From NCBI GenBank assembly GCA_004352715.1, contig SCFE01000075.1:1139170-1184116 (forward strand): DNA of 44,947 bases, given 5' to 3'. The position numbers were made by a program, and so were the translations under genes. Each line of letters starts with the position of its first letter. Positions within the stretch are counted from its first letter, which is position 1. The DNA comes from Hofstenia miamia (lineage: Eukaryota; Xenacoelomorpha; Acoela). Positions 21,029 through 31,805 of the stretch are shown here, in pieces. The notes beneath the pieces are model-generated. The model ran no database searches, was not told the DNA's origin, and saw nothing but the letters and a program-made list of their open reading frames with translations.

Positions 21029-22028
21029 NNNNNNNNNNNNNNNNNNNNNNNNNNNNNNNNNNNNNNNNNNNNNNNNNNNNNNNNNNNNNNNNNNNNNNNN
21101 NNNNNNNNNNNNNNNNNNNNNNNNNNNNNNNNNNNNNNNNNNNNNNNNNNNNNNNNNNNNNNNNNNNNNNNNNNNNNNNNNNNNNNNNNNNNNNNNNNNN
21201 NNNNNNNNNNNNNNNNNNNNNNNNNNNNNNNNNNNNNNNNNNNNNNNNNNNNNNNNNNNNNNNNNNNNNNNNNNNNNNNNNNNNNNNNNNNNNNNNNNNN
21301 NNNNNNNNNNNNNNNNNNNNNNNNNNNNNNNNNNNNNNNNNNNNNNNNNNNNNNNNNNNNNNNNNNNNNNNNNNNNNNNNNNNNNNNNNNNNNNNNNNNN
21401 NNNNNNNNNNNNNNNNNNNNNNNNNNNNNNNNNNNNNNNNNNNNNNNNNNNNNNNNNNNNNNNNNNNNNNNNNNNNNNNNNNNNNNNNNNNNNNNNNNNN
21501 NNNNNNNNNNNNNNNNNNNNNNNNNNNNNNNNNNNNNNNNNNNNNNNNNNNNNNNNNNNNNNNNNNNNNNNNNNNNNNNNNNNNNNNNNNNNNNNNNNNN
21601 NNNNNNNNNNNNNNNNNNNNNNNNNNNNNNNNNNNNNNNNNNNNNNNNNNNNNNNNNNNNNNNNNNNNNNNNNNNNNNNNNNNNNNNNNNNNNNNNNNNN
21701 NNNNNNNNNNNNNNNNNNNNNNNNNNNNNNNNNNNNNNNNNNNNNNNNNNNNNNNNNNNNNNNNNNNNNNNNNNNNNNNNNNNNNNNNNNNNNNNNNNNN
21801 NNNNNNNNNNNNNNNNNNNNNNNNNNNNNNNNNNNNNNNNNNNNNNNNNNNNNNNNNNNNNNNNNNNNNNNNNNNNNNNNNNNNNNNNNNNNNNNNNNNN
21901 NNNNNNNNNNNNNNNNNNNNNNNNNNNNNNNNNNNNNNNNNNNNNNNNNNNNNNNNNNNNNNNNNNNNNNNNNNNNNNNNNNNNNNNNNNNNNNNNNNNN
22001 NNNNNNNNNNNNNNNNNNNNNNNNNNNN
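21029..22028. other. Assembly gap (1000 N)
   Basis: Exactly 1000 Ns. It separates copy I (plus orientation) from copy II (minus orientation), so the true junction between the two inverted copies is unseen. Confidence 0.95.
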
Positions 22029-23563
22029 GTTTTTCTTCATTTCCATCAGTTCGTGACAGTTCGACCTCAGCTATTAGATAAACTTTGGCAGAGAAATGCT
22101 TGGTGATGTCTTCCTTAATAATTTTCAAAATGGATGGATAGGCAAGATGGAATGGTGAATAAATATCAATAGCATTTAATTGCTGACTCTCAAAACAGGC
22201 AAAGCTTCCTTTACACGCTGTATTTGTTTTATGTAAATTAATCTCATTGATGGAAGGTGGTGCTGATTGTTCATGAACAACTATAATGTGTTCAGAAAAC
22301 AATTTCTCATTATTGAAGAATAATTTGCATTCTGTGCATAGATACACCCGTGATTTTTTATGTCTCCTAATTATATGACCTTCTAATGCATGGGTTTTTG
22401 GACTAGTATAAGTACAATGAGTGCATTGAAAAATGAGGGGTTGACCAACACTGCTTGTCAAACTAAATTTAAAAAAGTTTTAGAAATGGGAATGGAAATT
22501 GACACTTATTTAAGGAGTGGTACACATTGGGAAAAAATATTTTACATTGGGAACAGCTTACTCAATGCAAAAAACAGTTTCAAAATAAGCACACAAAATT
22601 TCTTTATAAAACATTAAAAATATCAATTACTAAATTTCGAACAAGAGATTAACACATGTTGATTCGTATAAAATAGATTAGCAATAACAATCAAGTAAAA
22701 AATGATGGTACTTAATAAACATTATTGGAGAATATAAACAACTGAATAAATAATATCTAGCATTAAACAAATGTGTGTGAACAATATAAACACACATACT
22801 ATGTAAAATAATAATTCTCTACACTTAATAACAATCTCCATTTTAATTAAGAACATGTAGAGATGAAAACACATTGTAAAATAAAATTAATAGCAATGCA
22901 CAGAATGTATTTAATCACAAAATATACACAACTCATGAAATTAAAAACTCTTTCATAAATAAAATTCTAATTCATTAGAATAATACATGAAACTTGCTAC
23001 TTTTATGAGCATTTGTAATTTAGTGGGTTATACACTTAAATGAAAAAGATTATTACATCATAACTTGAAAGTTCTACTATCTAGTTAATTGTTTGAGAGG
23101 AAGTGTATATTATGTGTAAAGTATACACTCAATTCTAATCGACATTTAATAAACATAAATTTCAAATAATAAGACAAACTCACAGAATATCAGAGTTGAT
23201 TGTAGATGTAGAGGTGTTTGGTTTAGCACAAGCTCCAAACTGGTTATCGTCATATTTCGCCATGATTTGATCAACATGAGCTTCAAAGTTTTCAGACCAT
23301 TCCTCAAATTCCATCATAGGTGAATTTATTTGTTCAGATGGTATGTCAAAGCTAAAAATATAATTTTAAGGAAAATGTATTTCAAAGCTAAAAATATAAT
23401 TTTAAGCAAATGTATAAAAATATTAATAATAATAAATAATCACTTACATCTCCATGTCAAAGGAAACATTGAGTTCATCTTTATAGAGATTTGCTTCTAT
23501 AATTTCAGAAAACTGTGAGTTCCACTGAGAAAGAAATTCTTGTGGGTTGTTTGAAAAAGACAT
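22029..23563 (-). CDS. Virus-like element copy II: 5' part of spliced family B DNA polymerase gene
   Basis: Three minus-strand exons are inferred: 23448-23563 (ATG at 23563), 23184-23351 and 22462 down to the gap at 22029. Both junctions have GT-AG ends (GTAAGT and GTGAGT donors) and keep the reading frame open throughout. Exon 3 begins with two C2H2-like fingers (CTHC...H and CTEC...H, about 22290-22430), then a CKGSFACFESQQLNAIDIYS block that also occurs in copy III, where it is followed by recognisable protein-primed-type family B polymerase sequence. Exons 1-2 encode about 94 acidic, Trp/Phe-containing residues of unknown role. The start has no competing upstream ATG. No stop or frameshift is visible, making this the best-preserved 5' end. 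Copy III lacks exons 1-2. Confidence 0.65.
22463..23183 (-). other. Inferred intron 2 of copy II polymerase gene
   Basis: A 721-bp AT-rich stretch between a GTGAGT donor and a TTTAAATTTAG acceptor. Most of it is well conserved in copy III (about 38435-38951) although it is non-coding, which simply reflects common origin. No other gene was seen in it. Confidence 0.6.
23341..23408. repeat. 35-bp tandem duplication spanning a 3' splice site
   Basis: The sequence CAAAGCTAAAAATATAATTT occurs twice 35 bp apart (about 23347 and 23382). On the minus strand each copy gives a TTTTTAG acceptor. Only the downstream one (exon starting at 23351) keeps the polymerase frame open; use of the other meets a stop within about ten codons. 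Confidence 0.6.
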
Positions 23564-24224
23564 TTTAAAATATGTTGAAATGAAACAAGACTGTTTATAG
23601 CAAAATTCAATAATTGAATGAATAAATTTCTTTGATAAGCAGCGCTAAAATAAATTGATTGACAGATGAAAAGTTCACCAATGTTTTTATTTACATACTG
23701 TCTTCAAACATCCTCATAAATATTTGCTTATCACTTGAAAATATATGATTTTCACAGAAAATTGTATATCTAAGAATTTTATTACATATTCAGACAATGG
23801 ATTTCATGTACCATGTAAATATACTGGTAAAGTTTGATATTTGATTAACTAAAATTTTTGTGGATTTTCACACAATAAGTAGTTTGCTACTAAATGATTG
23901 ACAGTAAATCTATCAGTTTATTTTTAATCCATAGAAATCAAACTCTTGAATTAATATACCAAGGACAGAAACTAAACATATAAGGTAGAAACTTAACCAT
24001 GAAACATGAAGGGTTTCACAGAATACTTTGTTACTAAATAAATGACAATAAATCTGTCAATTTATTAAATTTTTAAATCCATGGAAATCAAACTCTTGAC
24101 TAAATCCTAGAAATAAAATAAATATTTTAGAAAAAGAATAGTTCATGAATTGATTGCTTGCATAAATGTCTATGTGTATAAATTGAATGGGTATCAACAC
24201 AATCATTCACTATTTTTCAGGAAT
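23564..24224. other. Copy II non-coding region between polymerase and gene D
   Basis: AT-rich. Contains a direct repeat of about 80-100 bp (about 23875-23955 and 24030-24110, each with TAAATCTATCA/TAAATCTGTCA and AATCAAACTCTTGA). It should contain the divergent promoters of the polymerase gene (leftwards) and gene D (rightwards); I cannot place them exactly. Confidence 0.4.
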
Positions 24225-24670
24225 ATGACCAGCAATCAATATCTTAAACACAGCTATGAGTACATTTTACATGAATTTGCAATTATCAAGCAAAAGATGA
24301 TCATTTTGAAGAAAATTGAAAGGATTATTAACCATGAAAGTGTATTGAGAGGTGGGAACAGAGTTTTGCATATTCAATTTCAAGTATATCCAGCCCAATG
24401 CACTTGCAACACTTGTTGGGGTCTAAACCCTTGCACAGACATTGACACTACAAATTTCAATTCACCTGGAGCAAGTCTACCACATACAATGGAAGCAGGT
24501 GAAATTTTAAGAAAAATATTAATACAATTCATGTGGAAGGATTTCCAATAGACTTTGTTATTTCAAAAATCTTTTTCCTTATTGATGGAGGCATTGAAGA
24601 AGATGATAGAGTGTTAATTTTATTTGATCACAGACATTGTGTGGAATATAGTTTAATATCATGTGAATAA
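24225..24670 (+). pseudogene. Virus-like element copy II: gene D (unknown, Cys-rich centre, one frameshift)
   Basis: Preceded by a good acceptor (ACTATTTTTCAG, ending 24220), the ATG at 24225 opens a frame of about 95 codons with a cysteine cluster CTCNTC followed by WGLNPC near its middle. At the A-run at about 24513-24518 the coding signal shifts by one base and continues to TAA at 24668 with FPIDFVISKIFFLIDGGIEE and a Cys/His-containing tail. A single-base change in the A-run would explain the shift; sequencing error is possible. The gene points opposite to the polymerase gene. It is absent from copy III, where about 1.1 kb is missing. I do not recognise the family; the Cys pattern could bind a metal. 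Confidence 0.45.
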
Positions 24671-24714
24671 ATGTAGATAGTTGTTGTAATGCATTAATAT
24701 ATATTTTTACAAAA

Positions 24715-24835
24715 CACAAGGGCGGAAACTAAAAAACACAAGGGAAAAACTAAATGTACAAAGGGCAGAAACTAAAAACACACAGGAAAAACTAAATGTA
24801 CTAAGAGCAGAAACTAAAAACACAAAGCATTTCTA
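24715..24835. repeat. Short minisatellite, about 40-bp units
   Basis: Words CAGAAACTAAAAACAC and GGAAAAACTAAATGTAC alternate nearly three times. It lies downstream of gene D in copy II. Confidence 0.6.
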
Positions 24836-25577
24836 CACTCTCTATTTGTATAATAATGAGAAGGATGTATTATTAATTTTTAAAACCAGTGATTATGTTC
24901 ATTCACCCCCACTCTTGCTAAATTTGAATTTGAATTGCATGTTAAATTAAGTTAGGTAAAAAATTGACAATTATTGGTTTAGATGAAAAATTGATGTAAG
25001 TTGCAATCTGAAATAATGAATTCAAAACACTGCAAAACAAAGTTTAATGTGTACCCAACAAAATCTTTAATATTACAATATAAAATAATGAGCATCTATG
25101 AATGTAATTTTTTCACAATAACTTGTATTTAAAGGATCTATGTTTATTTGTTATTGTTAAAAGTATAAGATATTAAAAGTAATGTATAAAACCTCTATAA
25201 AATGATTGTAACCCAAATAGTTTATTTTAAAAATGCTTTTGAAAAGTAATTAGTGAAATATTACACTTTGGTCAAAACTTGAAATTGTAATTTATTTTTC
25301 CAAACAAAAGTAAAAATTAATGGATTATGAAATCATCAAAATTAAATTTCTTTTAATTGATATTCATTCATTTATTATTATTATAATTATAAGTGGAAAT
25401 AAAATATCAGTGATATATCAAATTATTTTTGACAAAAGCAAGTAGAACGAAATTGTCTGTAAGGTAATACATCAAAATTACCAATTAAATTTTATAGTTG
25501 CTTTAACTTGATTACAAATTAATAATCACTCTCTCACTAGTTTTCTAATCACATAGTTGGTTGTTAATCTATTCACC
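24836..25577. other. Copy II non-coding region between genes D and B
   Basis: AT-rich. The part from about 25200 to 25577 is closely matched, reverse complemented, by 37653-38050 of copy III, so it belongs to the element. It ends at gene B with a possible acceptor TCACATAG at 25556. No additional gene seen. Confidence 0.45.
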
Positions 25578-26105
25578 ATGATGTCTTGTATGAAATCTAA
25601 TGTGTTTTTCAAAGTAAGTGGAAATGCTTTCAACAGCATTTACTATATTAAAGAAATGTTAATTTTATTGGATAAAAAACTATATGTAATCACAGTACGA
25701 CATTCAAAGGAAATGTTTTCCTGTCTCCCACACAACATTCAGAAAGCTTTCAACTGGTATGAATGCAATTTCCATCACATTCCATTTACAGAAGGAAACC
25801 TAACAAATGAACAAATGATGGCTTTTATCGATTCACTAAACTTATCAACACGAAAGAATACAATGTTTTGGGCATGTAATAGAATGAACTGTGAGTTTTT
25901 AAGTCAATTAATTTCTCAACCTGTGGAAAATTTACTTGATTATGGTTATTGATATCCACAAAACTATGAAAATTCTACAGACTGTATAAAAGACTATTAT
26001 AAATTTGTACGTCAAATGAACACTCCACGAAGTATATTATTATCTCCATTTACTAGTCATAACAATCATTGTAAATTTAAGAAATTTGTTGTGAAACCAT
26101 TGTAG
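25578..26105 (+). pseudogene. Virus-like element copy II: gene B (unknown; shared in-frame UGA)
   Basis: The ATG at 25578 (context CACCATGATG) opens a frame that reaches TGA at 25950-25952 after 124 codons. The same frame then continues for another 50 codons to TAG at 26103. The first part has RHSKEMFSCLPHNIQKAFNWY and HHIPFTEGNLTNEQMMAFI; the second part ends in a His/Cys/Lys-rich FTSHNNHCKFKKF. Copy III (37135-37652, minus strand) keeps both parts and the same TGA, so the stop predates the split of the copies. It may be the natural end, or an ancestral nonsense mutation at a site followed by conserved coding sequence. Function unknown. Gene B converges on gene A within the element. Confidence 0.5.
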
Positions 26106-26202
26106 CTAATAATTAATCATTTTCCTGTCTATTTATTATTAATTTATCAAACATATTAACTAGTACATGTAGAAAATGAGTGAAAGCAAAACTATACATT
26201 CT

Positions 26203-26735
26203 CTATTTACTAAACTGTAGTAGAATACGTTTTGTAATAGCACTGTCCCCCATCTCATCATTGTGAAAAAGTTTTTTATTGATCAAAAACTTGTATTTAT
26301 CACCCAATGCACTGACATAGCAGTTAGGTAGAAAATAATAAACACCATTATCGAGTCTAATTTTTACTGTGACACCATATCTTGTGTTCAATTGAACAGC
26401 ATCCACAATTGTTAACCAGAGTTTTTTTGGAATTTCACTAGCAGGACTCGCAATTGAAAAAGTACACGATGATGACTGTGAATTGACATCATGTAAGCAT
26501 TGTAAAATATCATCACCTTCTTCTTGTACCTTTGTGTTGGGTAAGACAATGACATTATTATTAAGTGCAGGACGTTTTTGCTTGTGGGGAGCTTTGCGTT
26601 TTTTTTTACAGGTGCAGGCAGTGTGATCATCATCTCTTGTGTTAACAGATTATAGTTGGAGGCTCGTGGTGGAGTTGTACATAGCTCATCAAACAGATTG
26701 CCAAGTGAACCAGATACTAATGTTTCAACAGACAT
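26203..26735 (-). pseudogene. Virus-like element copy II: gene A, one frameshift
   Basis: The minus-strand ATG at 26735 aligns with gene A of copy I. In the run of A (T on the plus strand, 26599-26607) one base is missing relative to copy I, which moves the frame; the original frame resumes and is readable to the stop at 26203. The C-terminal half is well conserved (MDAVQLNTRYGVTVKIRLDN, YVSALGDKYKFLINKKLF) and ends about 12 residues beyond the copy I end. A homopolymer error in the assembly is an alternative to a real lesion. Confidence 0.7.
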
Positions 26736-26945
26736 AAGAAAAGTGAATTTGCGTAGAATAAAAATAATGATTTTATCTGATAATTTGGGTGAATATATAG
26801 ACTGACTTGTTTAATCAGTCAACACATTATGACGTCAGTAAAACACCTCCGGCAATATCCACGGCGTCTCAGGTCAAAGGCCACCCCTCTTGACCAATAA
26901 GGAAAATGTGGCACAGGCTTCTGCGCACCTCTTGACCAATCAGAA
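26736..26945 (-). promoter_or_regulatory. Gene A promoter, copy II (two CCAAT boxes, CRE, TATA)
   Basis: On the minus strand the order is CCAAT-type boxes (plus-strand CCAAT at 26936-26940 and 26894-26898), perfect TGACGTCA (26830-26837) and a TATATA stretch (about 26793-26799), then the gene A ATG. Two TTGACCAAT units about 42 bp apart stand where copy I has one. Similarity to the other copies ends just outside the outer unit. Confidence 0.7.
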
Positions 26946-26979
26946 AAAAGTGGCATGGGCATCACTTGAATCTATACTT

Positions 26980-26983
<4 letters not shown>

Positions 26984-27032
<49 letters not shown>
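26984..27032. repeat. TA microsatellite
   Basis: About 24 TA units at the outer border of copy II, between the virus-like element and the Gypsy fragment. Open frames crossing it are artefacts of the repeat. Confidence 0.95.
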
Positions 27033-27040
<8 letters not shown>

Positions 27041-27079
27041 ATATTTATATTAATATTTCGGTGGTAACCTATCTTAGAA

Positions 27080-28145
27080 TTGTACTGAAGTAAATTAAAA
27101 CGATTTAGAAATGTTTTGTTAAAAGTCATTAACTGTACATTATTGTGACCTTCCGGTCTGAACCGAAAAGAAGCATTCTTTGATGGTTTCTGTATGGTAT
27201 GCACTTATGCACTTCGTCGTCTTTAGCTGACTTGAATCGAACACTGGACAGGTCTGCTCTTAGTGAAGAATCTAGTCCTAGAATTGGTTTTGAATTAGTG
27301 CTCACTACCAGGAATTTCGTTTTAAGTTCCATATTATTTCGGCCTACGATTATTGACAGCTTAACCTCTCCCATTACTGGTAATACGTTACATTGCGCAC
27401 CTGAGTCTACTTTCATGCATACAGGGTAGTTTAGTATTCTGACAGTAGCATTGATTTCTTTGTGCTTTCTGTTTCTTAATAAGTTAGGTGGTTGGGAGTT
27501 TCATAGTACGTCAAGCTCATATTCAGAATTGGTATTAACTTCACTGGAAATGTCTTCATGCTGAGTTTCCTCAAGTTTGTTTAACTGTTGATGCGTGTTT
27601 CCATTATAATTTTTCCGTTGTTGGTATGCCCTACATCGTCTTGCAAAATGATTAGGTTTACCGCATTTTTTGAAGGTTTGTCCAAATGCGGGGCAGCTTC
27701 TTAGCCCGTGTTTGTTTCCGCATTGCCTACAATTGAATCCGGACGATTTCATTCCTATTGTATCAAGTGATCTTCTTTTAATTGTGTCAATCTCTTGCTT
27801 AATCTCATTGTCTTCTTCCATTGAGCCATTGATAACTTTTAGTTGATCATGTGTTTCCTCTGATGCTCTACAAAAGTCTTTAGCAATGTGATGTTTGGTT
27901 CTCTTAAGAGCCTCTCTTGCAGCTGGGTATTTTCCGTCGTCATTATTATTCTGTCTCCAATCATACTATCTTCTAATTGATGAAAGTTACACCACTTTTC
28001 TCTGGTCCGCCGATAGTTAACATATTGATCTATCTTCATAAATCCTCTTACTGCTTTGTAGAATTGATATCTTTCAAATACCTCATTTGTGCCGCGACTG
28101 AAGTAGTAATCAAATTTTTTAATAACATGCTCTAAGATGTTTGGA
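27080..28145 (-). mobile_element. Ty3/Gypsy retrotransposon gag-protease fragment
   Basis: Read on the minus strand: a capsid-like gag segment (YERYQ-type block at about 28070, then MIGDRIIMTTENTQLQERLL and REPNIT at about 27870-27985); zinc knuckles at about 27620-27740, the first complete (CRQCGNKHGLRSC) and the second lacking its first Cys (TFKKCGKPNHFARRC); then an aspartic protease with DSGAQCNVLP (about 27385-27415) and the later PILGLDSS strand near 27265-27280. This is the gag-pro order of Ty3/Gypsy elements. At least three frame changes are present. Reverse transcriptase, integrase and LTRs were not found; the element is cut by the TA repeat at its 3' side. Confidence 0.8.
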
Positions 28146-29762
28146 GATAATCAACTCGCGGATGGCAAGGGGTACGTAACCAGACATCACATATGGCGAA
28201 GAAAGACTGTTATTAAACATTTTCAGTATAAATAGACTGAAAAAAGCTCAACCAATGAAATTTTTTACAGATTCTCTGATTTGGTCGGAAGCGGCAATAT
28301 ACATTTTCCAAGAAAAGATTAGCTAACTACAAGCATTGTTGCATTTCTTCTTGAGATTTAAAGTAAACAGTGATAATTATGTCTCAACATTGATGAATTC
28401 CTCTTTCTGCTATCCCAAATCTTATTAAAAAACAGCAATGACATTCTTGGCCGTGAACGGCCGAATTCTATTTTCCAGTACTGTATACATGTATGATATG
28501 CAAATCAAACTCCTCAGTTAACTATATTTTTATTATATATAACTGTTTGAGAACGCAATAAAAACTATGATTCTAAAATTTAAGCAATTTAGCAATGATT
28601 TTGTTGAATTTTATCACTAAAAAATTTTCAAGAAAATTCGACTAAATGTAGATTACTACATTAGAAAATCTCATCATGTAAATTGGTACTTTAATCATTA
28701 CAGGCATCATATGTAATGTAACAGTGTTTTTTAAAAGAATTAATTACATGACTTTTAAATAGAATTTGCACCTTATAGCACTTGCATGTTTTCAAAGCTT
28801 TGAACAAAAATTGTACGTTTCTATACGTTTTACAAGTTTTACAAGTGTCATTTACTTGGATATCCACACAAATATGAAATACATAGCATAATAAGAAACA
28901 TTTTTAATTATAAATTAAAATATTTAAAACATTTAAAAATGATTGAAAAAACGTTAAGTAAAAGCTTAGAAAATGTTCAGAATGTGCATTTTAAAAATTT
29001 AGAAACGGCTTAAAAAACATTTAGAAATATTTTTAAATCGTTTAACAAACGTTTAGTAAATGCTTTACAATATCATCAGTTGACGCTAGATGGCATTCTG
29101 TAATGGTTTAAAATTTTATATTAATACGTTTAGAATACTCACAATGTGTATATTAAAACGTCTTAAAACGTTTTATATCAATATAGAACTCCTTCAAAAC
29201 GTTTTATTGTTTATTAGGTAACGATCAAAATTTCAAAAAAAATACAAAACTTGCAAAGTGTTTGCAAATAATTGTAAAACTTACAAAGTATTTCCAAATA
29301 CTTTCCAAGTTTTCTCGCAAATACTTATATTTTGCAAGATTTGCAAAGTTTTGGCAGAATACTTGCAAACATTTGCAAGTTGTGTAAGTTTCATTTTACA
29401 GGGCGTGTTGACTTTGCACTGAAAAAAGTAATGAAAAACCAATTTTCAAAAATTGCCTAAAATATATTGTAAATAAAATTATCACAATTTTATGACTAAC
29501 CTGAACATAGAAAACGTTTCTTCAACTCTAGTGATATTGAAGCAGCTACAACATCTTAACAAAAACAAGTAATATATTATAAGCAGTTTTAATCATGAAA
29601 TTTAAAAGTAATGAAAATTAATAAAACTGATCAGCATTTCAAGAGAAACTTTCTTTTACTACATTTCTACCTGAATAAACTGAATTATGATTAAAAACAC
29701 CACTTAGAAAAAAACCATGTGTATTTATTATGTAAAAAATTTGTCAGTAAAACAATATATTA
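28146..29762. other. Intergenic; low-complexity CGTTT and TTTGCAA word clusters
   Basis: No gene recognised. From about 28900 to 29230 the sequence is rich in AAACGTTT-type words, then from about 29230 to 29400 in AAACTTGCAAAG and TTTGCAAG words, both imperfectly self-complementary. The first cluster resembles 10030-10300. Confidence 0.4.
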
Positions 29763-30163
29763 ATTTATATATATATATATATATATTAGATCTGATCCGG
29801 TCCGGTTAAACCGGTCTGGTTAAAGCCGGTTAGTTTGCAGGAGCCGATTAATTAGGTTAAAATCCGGTTAAGGAATTATATTTTTGATTTATGCTCATTG
29901 TCATTCTCGTTCTAATTTACATTTTGCCATTCAAATTATAGAATAGCAATATTTGAAAAAAATGATGCATCGACTCACCATGTTTAAATTTACATTGTTG
30001 TTGTTATATTATACTTCAAATAAATAAAATCATTCATAAAATTCTGCTCCATTTTATGTAGCTACATTTCTTTCATTAAATTTCGATAGACCTTTAGTTC
30101 ATTTTCATTATTGTTTGCCTTCTAAAACGTTCAGTTTTAAAATCACCAAGACGATATATATAT
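29763..30163. other. TA microsatellite and CCGGTT-rich patch, then AT-rich DNA
   Basis: A TA run at 29767-29786 is followed by a patch (29795-29875) in which CCGGTT and AACCGG recur six or more times, including GGTTAAACCGGT. The remainder is AT-rich without a recognised gene and ends in a TA repeat at the gap. Confidence 0.5.
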
Positions 30164-31163
30164 NNNNNNNNNNNNNNNNNNNNNNNNNNNNNNNNNNNNN
30201 NNNNNNNNNNNNNNNNNNNNNNNNNNNNNNNNNNNNNNNNNNNNNNNNNNNNNNNNNNNNNNNNNNNNNNNNNNNNNNNNNNNNNNNNNNNNNNNNNNNN
30301 NNNNNNNNNNNNNNNNNNNNNNNNNNNNNNNNNNNNNNNNNNNNNNNNNNNNNNNNNNNNNNNNNNNNNNNNNNNNNNNNNNNNNNNNNNNNNNNNNNNN
30401 NNNNNNNNNNNNNNNNNNNNNNNNNNNNNNNNNNNNNNNNNNNNNNNNNNNNNNNNNNNNNNNNNNNNNNNNNNNNNNNNNNNNNNNNNNNNNNNNNNNN
30501 NNNNNNNNNNNNNNNNNNNNNNNNNNNNNNNNNNNNNNNNNNNNNNNNNNNNNNNNNNNNNNNNNNNNNNNNNNNNNNNNNNNNNNNNNNNNNNNNNNNN
30601 NNNNNNNNNNNNNNNNNNNNNNNNNNNNNNNNNNNNNNNNNNNNNNNNNNNNNNNNNNNNNNNNNNNNNNNNNNNNNNNNNNNNNNNNNNNNNNNNNNNN
30701 NNNNNNNNNNNNNNNNNNNNNNNNNNNNNNNNNNNNNNNNNNNNNNNNNNNNNNNNNNNNNNNNNNNNNNNNNNNNNNNNNNNNNNNNNNNNNNNNNNNN
30801 NNNNNNNNNNNNNNNNNNNNNNNNNNNNNNNNNNNNNNNNNNNNNNNNNNNNNNNNNNNNNNNNNNNNNNNNNNNNNNNNNNNNNNNNNNNNNNNNNNNN
30901 NNNNNNNNNNNNNNNNNNNNNNNNNNNNNNNNNNNNNNNNNNNNNNNNNNNNNNNNNNNNNNNNNNNNNNNNNNNNNNNNNNNNNNNNNNNNNNNNNNNN
31001 NNNNNNNNNNNNNNNNNNNNNNNNNNNNNNNNNNNNNNNNNNNNNNNNNNNNNNNNNNNNNNNNNNNNNNNNNNNNNNNNNNNNNNNNNNNNNNNNNNNN
31101 NNNNNNNNNNNNNNNNNNNNNNNNNNNNNNNNNNNNNNNNNNNNNNNNNNNNNNNNNNNNNNN
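30164..31163. other. Assembly gap (1000 N), flanked by TA repeats
   Basis: Exactly 1000 Ns with TA microsatellite sequence on both sides (left to 30163, right 31164-31193), so the gap probably arose from the repeat. Confidence 0.95.
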
Positions 31164-31193
<30 letters not shown>

Positions 31194-31194
<1 letters not shown>

Positions 31195-31689
31195 TACAAG
31201 CAAGTTTCTGTGATTTTGTTTTGTACAATGTTGCAACAGATACTGCATTACAATAAATCGTAATTAATAAATGGAGTGATTCAAATATAGTTGAAGGCTA
31301 TGTACATGCCAATGTTTAAACAGCAAACTCTTATAATAACAATTCTGTGTATGTCTCTAGTAGTGAAAAAATTACAAAATGATGAAGAAGATCAAATAAA
31401 TAGTGAAATGTGATATCTTTGTCGGATATGATGGCACTGAAAGGTTACAGGTCGATGAAACCTAAAACTTTGCTGGCTAACAAACGAAACGCATATCACA
31501 GCCAGCTCCTGGATTGACTGCTTATGACGAACACTCTCGCGAGATGACAGTGGTTGATTCAATTCGAACAAATAGGACTGAACTGCCACCCATGTTTGCA
31601 TTGCATTACACAAACGACGTCAACTTTTTTTCAAATATGCAAACATTAGACACACATGGAACAAGTAAATGACTACTACACATTTTCAT
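31194..31689. other. Intergenic, no gene recognised
   Basis: A GC-richer stretch at 31430-31600 has a 73-codon minus-strand open frame (31392-31613) with no family similarity that I can see; I do not call it. Confidence 0.35.
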
Positions 31690-31805
31690 GAAATAATTCT
31701 GCACAGCCAAATTGTAATTCAGAAGAGCTGAATAGTAATTCAGAACGGCTAAATTGTAATTCAAATTTGCCAAACTGTAATTCAAAATTGACAAATTGTA
31801 AATCA
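31690..31805. repeat. Minisatellite of about 21-bp units
   Basis: Five diverged units of the type GCCAAATTGTAATTCAGAA-- follow each other, which on the minus strand gives a periodic LNYNLA/LNYSLA reading. No sign of a real protein: the open frame depends wholly on the repeat. Confidence 0.7.

Noticed and set aside
25950-25952. UGA read as Trp through a variant genetic code
   Set aside because: The GST genes and the WDR45B exons end with and use codons consistent with the standard nuclear code, and other element genes also end in UGA-type lesions.
26890-27204. Open frames with long YIYIYI runs
   Set aside because: Products of the TA microsatellite with no other support.
31392-31613. 73-codon minus-strand frame
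   Set aside because: GC-richer than its surroundings, but without ATG context, conservation or family similarity.
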